From contig NZ_CP085524.1 of the NCBI RefSeq assembly GCF_004353525.1, forward strand, positions 558,001-622,000: a stretch of DNA of 64,000 bases, given 5' to 3'. Origin of the DNA: Zhaonella formicivorans. GTDB taxonomy: Bacteria > Bacillota > DUOV01 > Zhaonellaceae. The notes beneath the pieces were generated by a model. That model saw nothing but the letters and a program-made list of their open reading frames with translations, ran no database searches and was not told where the DNA came from. Position numbers and translations under genes: made by a program. Positions 8,674 to 18,432 of this stretch are shown here, in pieces (within the stretch, counting starts at the first letter, position 1; each line of letters opens with the position of its first letter).

Positions 8674-8973
8674 TTATTTGTTTGTATTTTCCGGAATGCT
8701 TTGAGTTGAATAGACATCCGTGGGATAATAATAATCGGTAACTTTAATTGGGCGGGCTGCTTCCGCAATTTCAGCCCATAATTTCTGTTCCAACCAATCT
8801 TCATGTAATTCCAGCCCGGTATCGGGTTCGCGCGTGTAAAATTTGTTGGTAGGCAAACCTAACTGTTTTGCCCATGTTTTATCCAAAACGATGGTCAACT
8901 CCACCGAGTTATTATTCTTGGCAGCCATAACTTCATACGAACCACTGGTATTAAAAAGCGATTTTATGGGCAT
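8674..8973 (-). CDS. Hypothetical protein, 99 residues
   Basis: I do not recognise this protein. It is soluble and mixed in charge, with no Cys cluster, membrane helix or signal peptide; the middle (VELTIVLDKTWAKQLGLP) looks like a strand-helix unit. The ATG at 8973 is preceded by GGGAGGG at a good distance, which supports translation. It lies downstream of the double P-loop ATPase gene on the same strand with about 95 bases between them, so the two could share a transcript. Confidence 0.55.
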   Translation of the reverse strand: MPIKSLFNTSGSYEVMAAKNNNSVELTIVLDKTWAKQLGLPTNKFYTREPDTGLELHEDWLEQKLWAEIAEAARPIKVTDYYYPTDVYSTQSIPENTNK

Positions 8974-9068
8974 GCTTTAACCCTCCCGTTGAGATTACGT
9001 TATTAACATGCCCAATAACTGCAGTGATTAAACAAGCCGAGTAAACTGAGGGTTAAATGGTAAATATG

Positions 9069-10172
9069 CTAAATTTCGGCGGCATAGTTCAGGATACGCT
9101 GGTAAATTTTTTCCCGGCACGAATTGATTTTATTAAAGTCCATATTGGGAATATAATATTCCTCCAACTTGTCGTGGTTTGCTTTAGCCCGTGCAATGTA
9201 AGCTACAGCGCGGTCAAAAGCGCTTTGATATCTGCCCTTTGCCTCTGCTAAATCTTCCTGGAAAGGCGACAGGGCTGCTTTGTTAACGTAGTCTGTTGTA
9301 TTCACAACGGTATCTGCTGAGTTGGTTTGGTAAAGATGCGGTTCGGAACTCGTCACGATAGCTACTCCTAGTTCGGGAATGAGCAGGTGCTCCAGCTTGG
9401 AAGGAACTAAGGAACAGTGGTAGGCCTCCACATCATAGCCAAGCTGTAATGCAGTGCGGTAAATCTTTTCTACAATTGTAGATTTTCCGGTACCTGGTTC
9501 TCCGGTCAGGACGTACCGTTTGTTCATACCGTTGAAGATTGTTTCAAAGTAATTGCAAGGGCCTTTAGGGGTGATACCGGAGGCGAACAGGTGGCGCTCC
9601 TTTGGTATAAGCCCGGCTGAAACGCCCGGGAAGATTTCAGAGATGAGTTCCAGGGCGATTTTATTTAAACCGGCTATGTTCAATGCGCCGCTGTCCTGGT
9701 AGTAGCTTTCAATTTCATCATTCAGCAGTTTGGCTTGAGCCAAGTAACCGTAAGCCCTGCGAAAACATCTAGCCACTTCTTTATTGATGCGCAAAATCGC
9801 TTCTTTATTTTTGCGCATTTTTTCTTCATTCCAATAGTCACCTAGGTGGATAATCTCATCAACTGCACCTGGATTTTTAGGGTCGACAATATGAGGAGCG
9901 GTGCCATCGATTAAGGCAATGCCGATTTGTGGGATTACAACTCCATCAATGGAACCGTTATCCGAGGAACAGCAGTGATATTCCACATTGTAACCTTGTT
10001 CTAGCATTTGCTCTCCGAGGTATTTCATAAACGTAGATTTCCCTACACCGGGACCCCCTTTAATAACCAGGATTCGTCTGGCTTCAGGGGAAATTATGTA
10101 GTTATAGAAAGAGTAAAAACCTTCCGAAGTGTTTCCCCCCGGAAAAACTTTTTTCAAATGTCCTCTTTGCAT
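9069..10172 (-). CDS. Tandem P-loop ATPase (PRK06851-like family)
   Basis: This 367-residue protein carries two Walker A motifs, GGPGVGKSTFMKYL near residue 38 and GEPGTGKSTIVEKI near residue 220. Each is followed by a matching YNVEYHCCSSDNGSIDGV or YDVEAYHCSLVPSKLEHL segment, so the protein is an internal duplication of one NTPase module. It resembles an uncharacterised ATPase family widespread in Firmicutes. GGAGG precedes the ATG. No partner is fixed by the neighbours. The substrate is unknown; nothing indicates membrane location. Confidence 0.8.
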   Translation of the reverse strand: MQRGHLKKVFPGGNTSEGFYSFYNYIISPEARRILVIKGGPGVGKSTFMKYLGEQMLEQGYNVEYHCCSSDNGSIDGVVIPQIGIALIDGTAPHIVDPKNPGAVDEIIHLGDYWNEEKMRKNKEAILRINKEVARCFRRAYGYLAQAKLLNDEIESYYQDSGALNIAGLNKIALELISEIFPGVSAGLIPKERHLFASGITPKGPCNYFETIFNGMNKRYVLTGEPGTGKSTIVEKIYRTALQLGYDVEAYHCSLVPSKLEHLLIPELGVAIVTSSEPHLYQTNSADTVVNTTDYVNKAALSPFQEDLAEAKGRYQSAFDRAVAYIARAKANHDKLEEYYIPNMDFNKINSCREKIYQRILNYAAEI

Positions 10173-10314
10173 AATTGAAAAACCTCCATTTCTTTTTTAT
10201 GGGCAAGATTTTTACCTCTAGGTAATTAATGTGCACTAACTATTTCTGCTTTATATTATTAACATAAGTTAAGTAATGTGATAGCTGCTAATAAATTTTT
10301 TGCTTACTTTGCCA

Positions 10315-10480
10315 TACATCACAGCTCCAAAGCTGGTGGGCACCTTCAACAGTTGGCTTTATGTCACAAATGTAGTAGTGTATAGGGCTGAGCTGCCAAA
10401 CTCTGTTGCCCTATGCTCCATGATGAAAAGCCGTCTCCTGCTTAGATTTTTTTAAATCATGAGTCGGCTTTTCTGCTTTT
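10315..10480. other. Strongly folded intergenic segment, candidate non-coding RNA
   Basis: The 569-base gap between the divergent ATPase and ANTAR genes has no convincing reading frame. It holds nested inverted repeats: ATAGGGC (10382-10388) with GCCCTAT (10408-10414); CAGCT (10322-10326) with AGCTG (10331-10335); GAAAAGCCG (10424-10432) with CGGCTTTTC (10464-10472), followed by TGCTTTTC. Loop bases GCCAAAC (10395-10401) can pair with GTTGGC (10352-10357), a possible pseudoknot. The T-rich end suits a plus-strand RNA, but a minus-strand 5' leader of the ATPase gene fits equally well. I could not match it to a riboswitch class I know. The remainder of the gap (10481-10741) shows nothing definite. 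Confidence 0.4.
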
Positions 10481-10741
10481 CTCGTCAATTTTTCTGCTAA
10501 ACTGGAAAATTTTTTACCTACCGACATTGACGTTAATTCCTTTATCGGCAATGTGCGTGAGAGGTATCACTTAGTCTATCAGTACAATATGCAGAAGAGG
10601 GTGCGGTGGTCACTAAAAGTACAGTAAATTTAGCTGCTAAAAATGCTGCAAATTATTTATTACTTAGCAAGCCAAAATGTTTCTCTTGTCAAGGTATGAT
10701 AAAATAATATGAATAAGTATTTAATCTGGTTAGGTGGTTAA

Positions 10742-11326
10742 ATGTTCGGGTTAAAGGTTGTAGTTGCAGATCACGACGAGGGACATCGCGTTAATATCAA
10801 AGAGAATTTAAGCCAGGCAGGTGCTATAATTGTGGGAGAAGCAGATGACGGGAGAAAGGCGGCGCGGCTGATCTTCGAGCTGCAACCCGATTTGGCTGTC
10901 ATTGATACCGACCTGCCTTTACGGGATGGCCTTGAAATAGCCCGAGTAGTAAATGAGCAAAAAGGATGCCCGATAATCTTAGTGACGGGGAATTTCAGAT
11001 GGGATTTGCTTGAGCAAGCTAAAGAAACGGGGGTTTATAGCTTGCTAATTAAGCCAGTGGCGCCAAACAATTTACTAATTGCGGCCGAATTAGCTGTAAA
11101 TTTACATTTGCGTTTTGTTAACATTGAGCAAGAAAAAAATAGATTAGCAGATAATTTGGAAACCCGTAAACTGGTGGAAAAAGCAAAAGGTTTGCTAATG
11201 CTTGCCAAGAAAGTTGGTGAAGAAGAAGCTTATCATATGATGCGGAAACTTAGCCAAGATAAATCTAAATCAATGAAACAAATAGCCAAAGAAGTTATAA
11301 AAATTTTGGGATCAAAATATGATTAA
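10742..11326 (+). CDS. ANTAR-domain response regulator 1 (RNA-binding antiterminator)
   Basis: This 194-residue protein has a receiver domain (about 1-120) with the phospho-acceptor Asp in DLAVIDTDLPLRDGLE, and a C-terminal ANTAR domain (about 135-190) with NLETRKLVEKAKGLLMLAKK and ...EAYHMMRKLSQDKSKSMKQI. ANTAR proteins bind RNA hairpins with six-base loops and prevent transcription termination. In Clostridium, ANTAR regulators next to glnA are known to act in nitrogen control. The ATG follows TTAGGTGGTTAA. Downstream, after the IS30 element, come three leaders of the expected geometry. Before the IS30 insertion this gene lay directly upstream of the first of them. Confidence 0.93.
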   Translation: MFGLKVVVADHDEGHRVNIKENLSQAGAIIVGEADDGRKAARLIFELQPDLAVIDTDLPLRDGLEIARVVNEQKGCPIILVTGNFRWDLLEQAKETGVYSLLIKPVAPNNLLIAAELAVNLHLRFVNIEQEKNRLADNLETRKLVEKAKGLLMLAKKVGEEEAYHMMRKLSQDKSKSMKQIAKEVIKILGSKYD

Positions 11327-11348
11327 AAATGATTAAAAAATACTGTAT

Positions 11349-12711
<1,363 letters not shown>

Positions 12712-12746
12712 AAATGATTAAAAAATACTGTATATATAAAAAATAG

Positions 12747-12870
12747 TTGCATATTTTAATAACTTAAATTATACTAAAAGCAAACGGTATAGAAAAGGGC
12801 GACGAAGCCTTAAACAGGTAGCTGTTGACTACCTGTTTAAGGCTTTATTATTTTTTATCCGCCTAAAAAA
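12747..12870 (+). promoter_or_regulatory. Promoter and hexaloop-terminator leader of the GS-like operon (candidate ANTAR target)
   Basis: TTGCAT (12747-12752), 17 bases and TATACT (12770-12775) form the promoter. Downstream, GGC (12798-12800), the six-base loop GACGAA (12801-12806) and GCC (12807-12809) make a short hairpin. The same GCC starts a 15-bp terminator stem (12807-12821 with 12829-12843), followed by a T-rich tract. The hairpin and the terminator are mutually exclusive, as in known ANTAR-controlled leaders. The dual-hairpin model has a second hairpin upstream; I cannot identify it with confidence here. Confidence 0.75.
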
Positions 12871-12886
12871 AACTGGCTTGTAAAGG

Positions 12887-14206
12887 ATGGTCAAGTTGTT
12901 TTCTAAGGAAGATGTTTTAAAAAAAGCGGAAGAATATCATGTGAAATTTGTCAGGCTGCAGTTTACCGATATTTTCGGAGTTTTGAAAAATGTAGCTATT
13001 ACGGTAGAAGATTTGCCAAGGGCATTGGATGGTCTGATACTTTTTGACAGTTCAGCGGTAGACGGAATAGTGACTGAAGGAGAAACTGATATCAGACTTA
13101 TACCCGATCCCGATACTTTTGTAATTTTCCCCTGGCGCCCAAGGGAGGGTGCTGTTGCCCGACTCATATGCGATGTAGCTAAAATTGATGGTACTCCCTA
13201 TCCCGGATGTTCAAGGGGTATCTTAAAGCAAACACTTAAGGAAATGGCTGATAATAATTTGAACCTCTATGCCGGGTCAAGGGCCGAATTTTTTATGTTT
13301 AAGGTTAACGAGTCAGGACAGCCAACAATAATACCACACGACCTGGCGGGCTACTGCGATCTTACTCCGCTGGATTTGGGAGAAAATGCCCGCAGAGAAA
13401 TGGTGCTTACTTTGGAAGAGATGGATATTGAAATTGGCTCTTCCCACCATGAACTGGCACCCGGGCAGCATGAAATTGTTCTAAAAGCCGATGGAGCTCT
13501 GGCAATGGCTGATAAAATAGCTACCATGCGGTTTGTAGTAAGGACTATCGCTCAGCGACACGGTCTCCATGCATCTTTTATGCCTAAACCCATTGAAGGA
13601 GTCAGCGGTTCTGGGATGCATCTGCACTTAACTCTTTTCAGCGAGTTTACTAACATCTTTTTCGATGCTGGGGTCAGCAATAAACTTAGCGACAACGCGC
13701 AACATTTTATGGCCGGTATTTTAGAGCATGCAAGGGCTATAACTGCTATCACCAATCCTTTAGTCAATTCTTATAAGAGGTTGATTCCCAATGATACTGC
13801 ACCACGTTTGCGTGGGTGGTCTATAGGAAACAGGGCTACGATGTTAAGAGTGCCTGGTGAAACGGGAGGTGAGGTTTGGATTGATGTACGCACGCCCGAT
13901 GGGGCATGCAATCCATATTTGGCATTAGCTGTGTTGGCTCAAGCTGGCTATGAAGGAATGAGGCAGGAATTGCCTTTAAGCAAACCATTGGAGTGTAAGC
14001 CTGGTTCCTTGTTTAAGACACAAAATATCTTTTTACCGTTAAATTTAGGAGAGGCTTTGGAATCTTTGCATAAGGACAAGATGATCAGCAAAGTGTTGGG
14101 GAAGCATGTTATGGGATTTATTCAAAAAGTGAAACAGGCGGAGTGGAACCGGTATCAGGAAGCAGTTCATCCTTGGGAGGTCAATGAATATTTGAGCAGG
14201 TACTAA
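12887..14206 (+). CDS. Glutamine synthetase-like protein with altered active-site residues
   Basis: This 439-residue protein aligns throughout with type I glutamine synthetase, including an N-terminal beta-grasp ([18 protein letters not shown]), SSHHELAPGQHEI and GSGMHLHLTL. Key catalytic residues differ from the family and from the second copy at 16093. The metal-site GPEAEFF is GSRAEFF (first Glu replaced by Arg). FDGSSIDG is FDSSAVDG (ammonium-site Ser replaced by Ala). The flap GYEAP is NDTAP (Glu lost). The late metal-site IELR is IDVR. It is therefore unlikely to be an ordinary glutamine synthetase; a regulatory paralogue or another ligase activity are options. The ATG at 12887 has only AAAGG very close by; a TTG at 12896 fits the ribosome site better. 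The FMN protein gene follows after 52 bases in the same operon. Confidence 0.85.
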   Translation: MVKLFSKEDVLKKAEEYHVKFVRLQFTDIFGVLKNVAITVEDLPRALDGLILFDSSAVDGIVTEGETDIRLIPDPDTFVIFPWRPREGAVARLICDVAKIDGTPYPGCSRGILKQTLKEMADNNLNLYAGSRAEFFMFKVNESGQPTIIPHDLAGYCDLTPLDLGENARREMVLTLEEMDIEIGSSHHELAPGQHEIVLKADGALAMADKIATMRFVVRTIAQRHGLHASFMPKPIEGVSGSGMHLHLTLFSEFTNIFFDAGVSNKLSDNAQHFMAGILEHARAITAITNPLVNSYKRLIPNDTAPRLRGWSIGNRATMLRVPGETGGEVWIDVRTPDGACNPYLALAVLAQAGYEGMRQELPLSKPLECKPGSLFKTQNIFLPLNLGEALESLHKDKMISKVLGKHVMGFIQKVKQAEWNRYQEAVHPWEVNEYLSRY

Positions 14207-14258
14207 AAAATTATCATAATAATTTGGGAGAGTTAAAAAGGAGACTGGAGGAGATAAG

Positions 14259-15836
14259 GTGAGTTTTAGTAGAGGTATTAATGCCAGTGAGGCCACTAAA
14301 ACAAAAAACAGAACAGGGAAGGATGTATGTCCCTATAGTGGGATGTGTGTTACTTGTTTGGACGGTTGTATAGGCTGGTGTGAAGTAGGTAAATCAGCTG
14401 TGCGAGGTAAAGAAGTACTTTACCCCCAGCCTTTCGGTACTACAACTTCTGCTTCTCAAAAGGATTATCCTGTGGACTATTCCCATTTTAATGTCATGGG
14501 TACTGCAGTGGGCGCATATGGTATTGAAGCAGATAGTGATAAAGCTATCTTTCCTGCAGTCGATATAACAAGCTCCATTGGAGCCCAAGATAAAATCAGG
14601 CTTCGGGTTCCTGTAGTTATCGCCGCTATGGGTTCTACTGCGGTTGCAGCTGATAACTGGGATCACCTAGCAGCGGGCGCAGCTTTAGCGGGGGTGGCAA
14701 TTGCTATCGGGGAAAACGTTTGCGGTATGGATCCTGACCTGGAATTAAAAAACGGACGGGTAAAACATTCTCCTAACCTGGCGAAAAGAGTGAAAGCCTT
14801 TAAGGATTATTATCAAGGCTATGGCACCATTGCGGTACAGGCAAACGTGGAAGATACACGCTTGGGAGTTCAGGAATATGCCATTGAAAAACTTGGAGTA
14901 GAAGCCGTAGAAATTAAATGGGGCCAGGGAGCCAAGGATATTGGAGGGGAAGTAAAGTTAAACTCTTTGGAAAGAGCCCTCCAGCTCAAGAAAAGGGGTT
15001 ATATCGTGCTGCCTGATCCTGAGGATAACCGCGTGCAAGATGCATATCACAGCGGAGCTTTTAAGGAATTTGAGCGCCATTCCAGAATCGGTATGGTCAC
15101 GGAAGAAGGTTTCCATGCACGGGTCGAAGAACTAAGGCGGGCCGGTGCCAAATATATATTTTTGAAAACAGGTGCCTATAGGCCTGCCGATCTGGCCAGG
15201 GCCGTTAAATTTGCTTCCGATGCAAAGATCGACTTATTAACTGTCGATGGTGCCGGTGGAGGTACAGGTATGAGCCCCTGGCGGATGATGAATGAATGGG
15301 GTGTACCTACGGTATATTTACAAGCTCTTTTAACCAAATATTTGGATAAGTTGCAAGCCAAAGGGGCTTTTATACCCAGCGTAGCCATTGCAGGGGGCAT
15401 CGCCCTGGAGGACCAGATGTTTAAAGGATTTGCCCTTGGGGCTCCTTATGTAAAAGCTATTGGTATGGCCCGTGCACCTCTTACAGCGGCTATGGTCGGC
15501 AAGGTAGTCGGCGAAAAGGTTAAGGAAGGAGCTATACCTGCCGAGTATAAAAAATATGGTGATAAATTGGAACAGGTGTTTATTCTGGCTTCGGAGCTGA
15601 AGGAAAAACTGGGTGAAGATTTTGAACGCTTACCGGCTGGGGCTATCGGTGTTTATACCTATTTTGAACGTCTTGGCCAAGGGCTTAAACAATTTATGTG
15701 CGGGGCCAGAAAATTTACTTTAGACTATATTAGCCGCAATGATTTGGCTGCATTGACACCGGAAGCCGCACAACTAAGCGGAATTAGGTATATAATGGAA
15801 TTGGACCACGAAGAAGTGGAAAAAATACTGGCTTGA
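14259..15836 (+). CDS. FMN-binding glutamate synthase-like protein (divergent)
   Basis: This 525-residue protein has the FMN/alpha-beta-barrel domain of glutamate synthase (about residues 100-450; VEIKWGQGAKDIGGEVKL, DLLTVDGAGGGTGMSPWR, SVAIAGGIALEDQMFKG). It lacks the amidotransferase and GXGXG domains. At the place where glutamate synthases carry the 3Fe-4S cysteines it has YVKAIGMARAPLTAAMVG, without Cys. Instead the N-terminus has Cys24, Cys30, Cys33, Cys37 and Cys41, a possible Fe-S site. It is co-transcribed with the altered glutamine synthetase-like gene, so the two may act on the same unknown substrate. GTG start with GGAGGAGATAAG upstream. Confidence 0.85.
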   Translation: MSFSRGINASEATKTKNRTGKDVCPYSGMCVTCLDGCIGWCEVGKSAVRGKEVLYPQPFGTTTSASQKDYPVDYSHFNVMGTAVGAYGIEADSDKAIFPAVDITSSIGAQDKIRLRVPVVIAAMGSTAVAADNWDHLAAGAALAGVAIAIGENVCGMDPDLELKNGRVKHSPNLAKRVKAFKDYYQGYGTIAVQANVEDTRLGVQEYAIEKLGVEAVEIKWGQGAKDIGGEVKLNSLERALQLKKRGYIVLPDPEDNRVQDAYHSGAFKEFERHSRIGMVTEEGFHARVEELRRAGAKYIFLKTGAYRPADLARAVKFASDAKIDLLTVDGAGGGTGMSPWRMMNEWGVPTVYLQALLTKYLDKLQAKGAFIPSVAIAGGIALEDQMFKGFALGAPYVKAIGMARAPLTAAMVGKVVGEKVKEGAIPAEYKKYGDKLEQVFILASELKEKLGEDFERLPAGAIGVYTYFERLGQGLKQFMCGARKFTLDYISRNDLAALTPEAAQLSGIRYIMELDHEEVEKILA

Positions 15837-15967
15837 TGGAACTAGACAAAACTGACTTAAGTCTGGCATAACAGCTGCTAGGCTTAATTTTTTTTATAAA
15901 AGCTACATTATTTTTTATCTAAATTTTATAACTAGAAGCAAAGCAGTTAATTTTTGGATAAACAGAG

Positions 15968-16062
15968 TTGCATGATGAAACGGATAGTGCTATACTAAAG
16001 TCAGCTTTAAGGCAACGAAGCCTACAAGAATGGACTTACCATTCTTGTGGGCTTTTTATTTG
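15968..16062 (+). promoter_or_regulatory. Promoter and hexaloop-terminator leader of glnA (candidate ANTAR target)
   Basis: The promoter is TTGCAT (15968-15973), 17 bases, TATACT (15991-15996), identical in both boxes and spacing to that of the GS-like operon. AGGC, the loop AACGAA (16014-16019; A at position 1 and G at position 4, as in known ANTAR loops) and GCCT form the small hairpin. GCC (16020-16022) also begins the terminator stem 16020-16033 with 16039-16052, followed by TTTTTATTTG. Confidence 0.78.
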
Positions 16063-16092
16063 CTTTTTCATTTAAGAAAGGAGGCAGAATAT

Positions 16093-17415
16093 ATGACCAA
16101 CGAAGAAGTTTTAAAGTTAGCCGAGGAGATGGAGGTTAACTCTATCCGGCTGCAGTTTACCGACATCTTTGGCATTTTAAAAAACGTTGCCATTCCCAGG
16201 GAACAGCTCTCTAAAGCGCTGGAAGGAGAGCTAATGTTTGACGGTTCATCCATCGACGGTTTTGTTCGAATTGAAGAATCGGATATGTACCTAAAACCCG
16301 ATCCCAACAGCTTTGCTATTTTTCCCTGGCGTTCTCCGGAGGGCAACATCGCGAGACTAATTTGTGACATTTATAATTCTGACGGCACACCTTTCGAGGG
16401 CTGTCCACGTTACGTACTAAAAAGGGCGCTGGCCGAGGCAGCCGAACTTGGTTACTCCATGTATGTAGGCCCGGAAGCTGAATTTTTCCTGTTCAACACT
16501 GATGAAAAAGGACATCCCACACTGCATACCCAGGATAATGCCGGTTACTTTGACTTGTCACCGGTTGATTTAGGGGAAAACTGCAGAAACGATATTTCTG
16601 CGGCGCTGCAGAAAATGGGTTTCGAGATTGAAGCTTCTCATCACGAAGTAGCGCCAGGTCAGCACGAAATTGATTTTAAATATGCTGATGCGCTGACTAC
16701 CGCTGACAATGTTGTGACGTTTAAATTTGTGGTCCGGACAATTGCCCAGCGTCATGGGCTGCACGCCACATTTATGCCAAAGCCCATAGCGGGCATAAAT
16801 GGTTCGGGAATGCATGCCAACCAATCCCTGTTTAAAGATGGAGCAAATGCTTTCTACGATCCTGAAGGCCCATTAGGTTTAAGTGAAGTGGCTTACTATT
16901 ATATCGGAGGGCTCTTAAAACATGCTCGGGCTATGGCGTCAATTACCAACCCCACCGTCAATTCTTACAAACGGTTGGTGCCAGGCTATGAAGCTCCGGT
17001 TTATCTAGCTTGGTCAGCTTCCAACAGGAGCCCCTTAATTCGCATCCCTGCCAAAAGAGGCGCTTCCACAAGAATCGAACTTAGAAACCCGGACCCGGCC
17101 TGCAACCCTTACTTGGCTTTTGCAGTGATGTTGAAAGCAGGACTAGATGGGATCAAAAACAAGATAACCCCGCCGCCGGCCGTGGACACAAATATTTACA
17201 ACCTGGATAAAGCTACCCGGGCGGATTTAGGCATTAGCAGCCTGCCGGGGGATTTAAACGAAGCCATCAAGGAACTTAAACAGGATGAAGTTATCAAAGA
17301 GGCTCTGGGCTCCCACGTTTATCAGCGTTTTGTTGAAGCAAAACAAATCGAATGGGAATCCTATAAAATGCAGGTACATGCCTGGGAGATTGAACAATAC
17401 CTGACAAAATTTTAA
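16093..17415 (+). CDS. glnA: Glutamine synthetase, type I
   Basis: This 440-residue protein forms glutamine from glutamate, ammonia and ATP. All catalytic landmarks are intact: [64 protein letters not shown] and [16 protein letters not shown]. The length and the lack of an adenylylation tyrosine loop fit the GSI-alpha type of Firmicutes. The ATG at 16093 is set by AAAGGAGGCAGAATAT; the open frame begins 21 codons earlier, inside the leader. Its own leader has the same architecture as that of the GS-like operon. The ANTAR gene 2 follows after 167 bases. Confidence 0.95.
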   Translation: MTNEEVLKLAEEMEVNSIRLQFTDIFGILKNVAIPREQLSKALEGELMFDGSSIDGFVRIEESDMYLKPDPNSFAIFPWRSPEGNIARLICDIYNSDGTPFEGCPRYVLKRALAEAAELGYSMYVGPEAEFFLFNTDEKGHPTLHTQDNAGYFDLSPVDLGENCRNDISAALQKMGFEIEASHHEVAPGQHEIDFKYADALTTADNVVTFKFVVRTIAQRHGLHATFMPKPIAGINGSGMHANQSLFKDGANAFYDPEGPLGLSEVAYYYIGGLLKHARAMASITNPTVNSYKRLVPGYEAPVYLAWSASNRSPLIRIPAKRGASTRIELRNPDPACNPYLAFAVMLKAGLDGIKNKITPPPAVDTNIYNLDKATRADLGISSLPGDLNEAIKELKQDEVIKEALGSHVYQRFVEAKQIEWESYKMQVHAWEIEQYLTKF

Positions 17416-17444
17416 TTAAAACTTGTGAATATTTCCCGCCTCCC

Positions 17445-17489
17445 GACGGAACCGTGAGGTATACTGAATTAGTACACCCTGGTTCCGTC
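17445..17489. other. Perfect 9-bp inverted repeat between glnA and ANTAR gene 2
   Basis: GACGGAACC (17445-17453) and GGTTCCGTC (17481-17489) are separated by 27 bases. No T-tract follows directly, so it is not a normal terminator. It could be a leader structure or an operator for the ANTAR gene; position is the only clue. Confidence 0.45.
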
Positions 17490-17582
17490 TATACCTTTCA
17501 GTTTATACTAGTACTAGATTTTAAATGCTTCCGGTACTTCATTCTCTTTGAGTGTTGGACTTTGAGGGTAAGGGGTTTTTTT

Positions 17583-18161
17583 ATGGTGTTGCATAAAATA
17601 TTCCTGGCTATTAGTGATACGCGGACCGCTAATAAAACTAAAAGTTTACTGCAAAAAAACGAATATGCTATCAGCGGAGAAGCCAAAGATGGGCCGGGCG
17701 CAATACGCCTTGTCCGCGCACTCCTACCCGATTTGGTTATCCTGGACAGTGAACTTCCCGGACTTAGTACTATACAAACGCTGGAATCTTTAGCCGACTT
17801 AGATATACCTATAGTATTACTAGTGAGAGATTGGCGGCAGGATTTGATCCAGCAGAGCCGAAATTATAATGTTATGGCTTATTTAGCGCGACCGGTCGAA
17901 GAGCTCACTTTGCTGCCAGCGGTAGAAACAGCGCTGCTTAATTCCCAAAAAATAAAAGAACTTGGTCAAGAAATCAAAAAATTGAAGCAGGACTTGCAAA
18001 TCAGGAAGCTAGTAGAAAAAGCGAAAGGTTTGCTAATGCATAAATTCAAGCTTACAGAAGATGAAGCGTATGTCTTAATGCGCAAAAAAGCTATGGATAA
18101 TTCCCTGACCTTACGTCAAGTAGCAGAAGCAATAATAAAAAAGCTGAATGTAACTAAATAA
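17583..18161 (+). CDS. ANTAR-domain response regulator 2 (RNA-binding antiterminator)
   Basis: This 192-residue protein has a receiver domain (Asp in LPDLVILDSELPGLST) and a C-terminal ANTAR domain with LQIRKLVEKAKGLLMHKFKL and EDEAYVLMRKKAMDN, very close to ANTAR 1. The ATG at 17583 (MVLHKIFLAISD) begins the receiver fold; the frame extends upstream without family similarity. The ribosome site there is weak (AGGGTAAGGGG about 10-20 bases upstream). Position between glnA and asnB makes nitrogen control the likely role. No dedicated histidine kinase is in the window, so the input signal is unknown. Confidence 0.92.
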   Translation: MVLHKIFLAISDTRTANKTKSLLQKNEYAISGEAKDGPGAIRLVRALLPDLVILDSELPGLSTIQTLESLADLDIPIVLLVRDWRQDLIQQSRNYNVMAYLARPVEELTLLPAVETALLNSQKIKELGQEIKKLKQDLQIRKLVEKAKGLLMHKFKLTEDEAYVLMRKKAMDNSLTLRQVAEAIIKKLNVTK

Positions 18162-18269
18162 ATCTAACGGTATTGATTCTCTTCCAGACAATAGCCGGTC
18201 GGATTAAAAGTTACGCACACTTTCTGGAATAGCATATTGTAGGATATATTTCAGCCCATAAAATACAAC

Positions 18270-18331
18270 GTTAACCTGTGTTAAATGTTAATACACAAAA
18301 ACATTTAACACAGGTTAACTTTTTGTTTTTT
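18270..18331 (+). terminator. Terminator or attenuator upstream of asnB
   Basis: GTTAACCTGTGTTAAATGT (18270-18288) pairs perfectly with 18301-18319, a 19-bp stem, followed by TTTTTGTTTTTTATT. It ends about 100 bases before asnB and 108 bases after the ANTAR gene. It may simply end the ANTAR transcript, or be a conditional terminator for asnB; I see no six-base-loop hairpin overlapping it. Confidence 0.8.
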
Positions 18332-18432
18332 ATTGCATATTTATATAACAGGTCACTGCAGTGCCTTGGCTGCGTTGCCAAAAGGAAATGGTTTTTAAAA
18401 TTGCACAGCAGTTTAAAGGGGGCTGAAAGAAT

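Noticed and set aside
10424-10460. Minus-strand AAGCAGGAGACGG recalls the cobalamin riboswitch segment AGCCAGGAGACC
   Set aside because: The rest of the cobalamin aptamer (GCCACTG and the B12 box context) is absent, and the sequence is explained by the GAAAAGCCG stem.
16030-16092. Upstream extension of GlnA ([13 protein letters not shown]...)
   Set aside because: These codons are the terminator part of the leader; the start at 16093 has AAAGGAGG in front and matches the family N-terminus.
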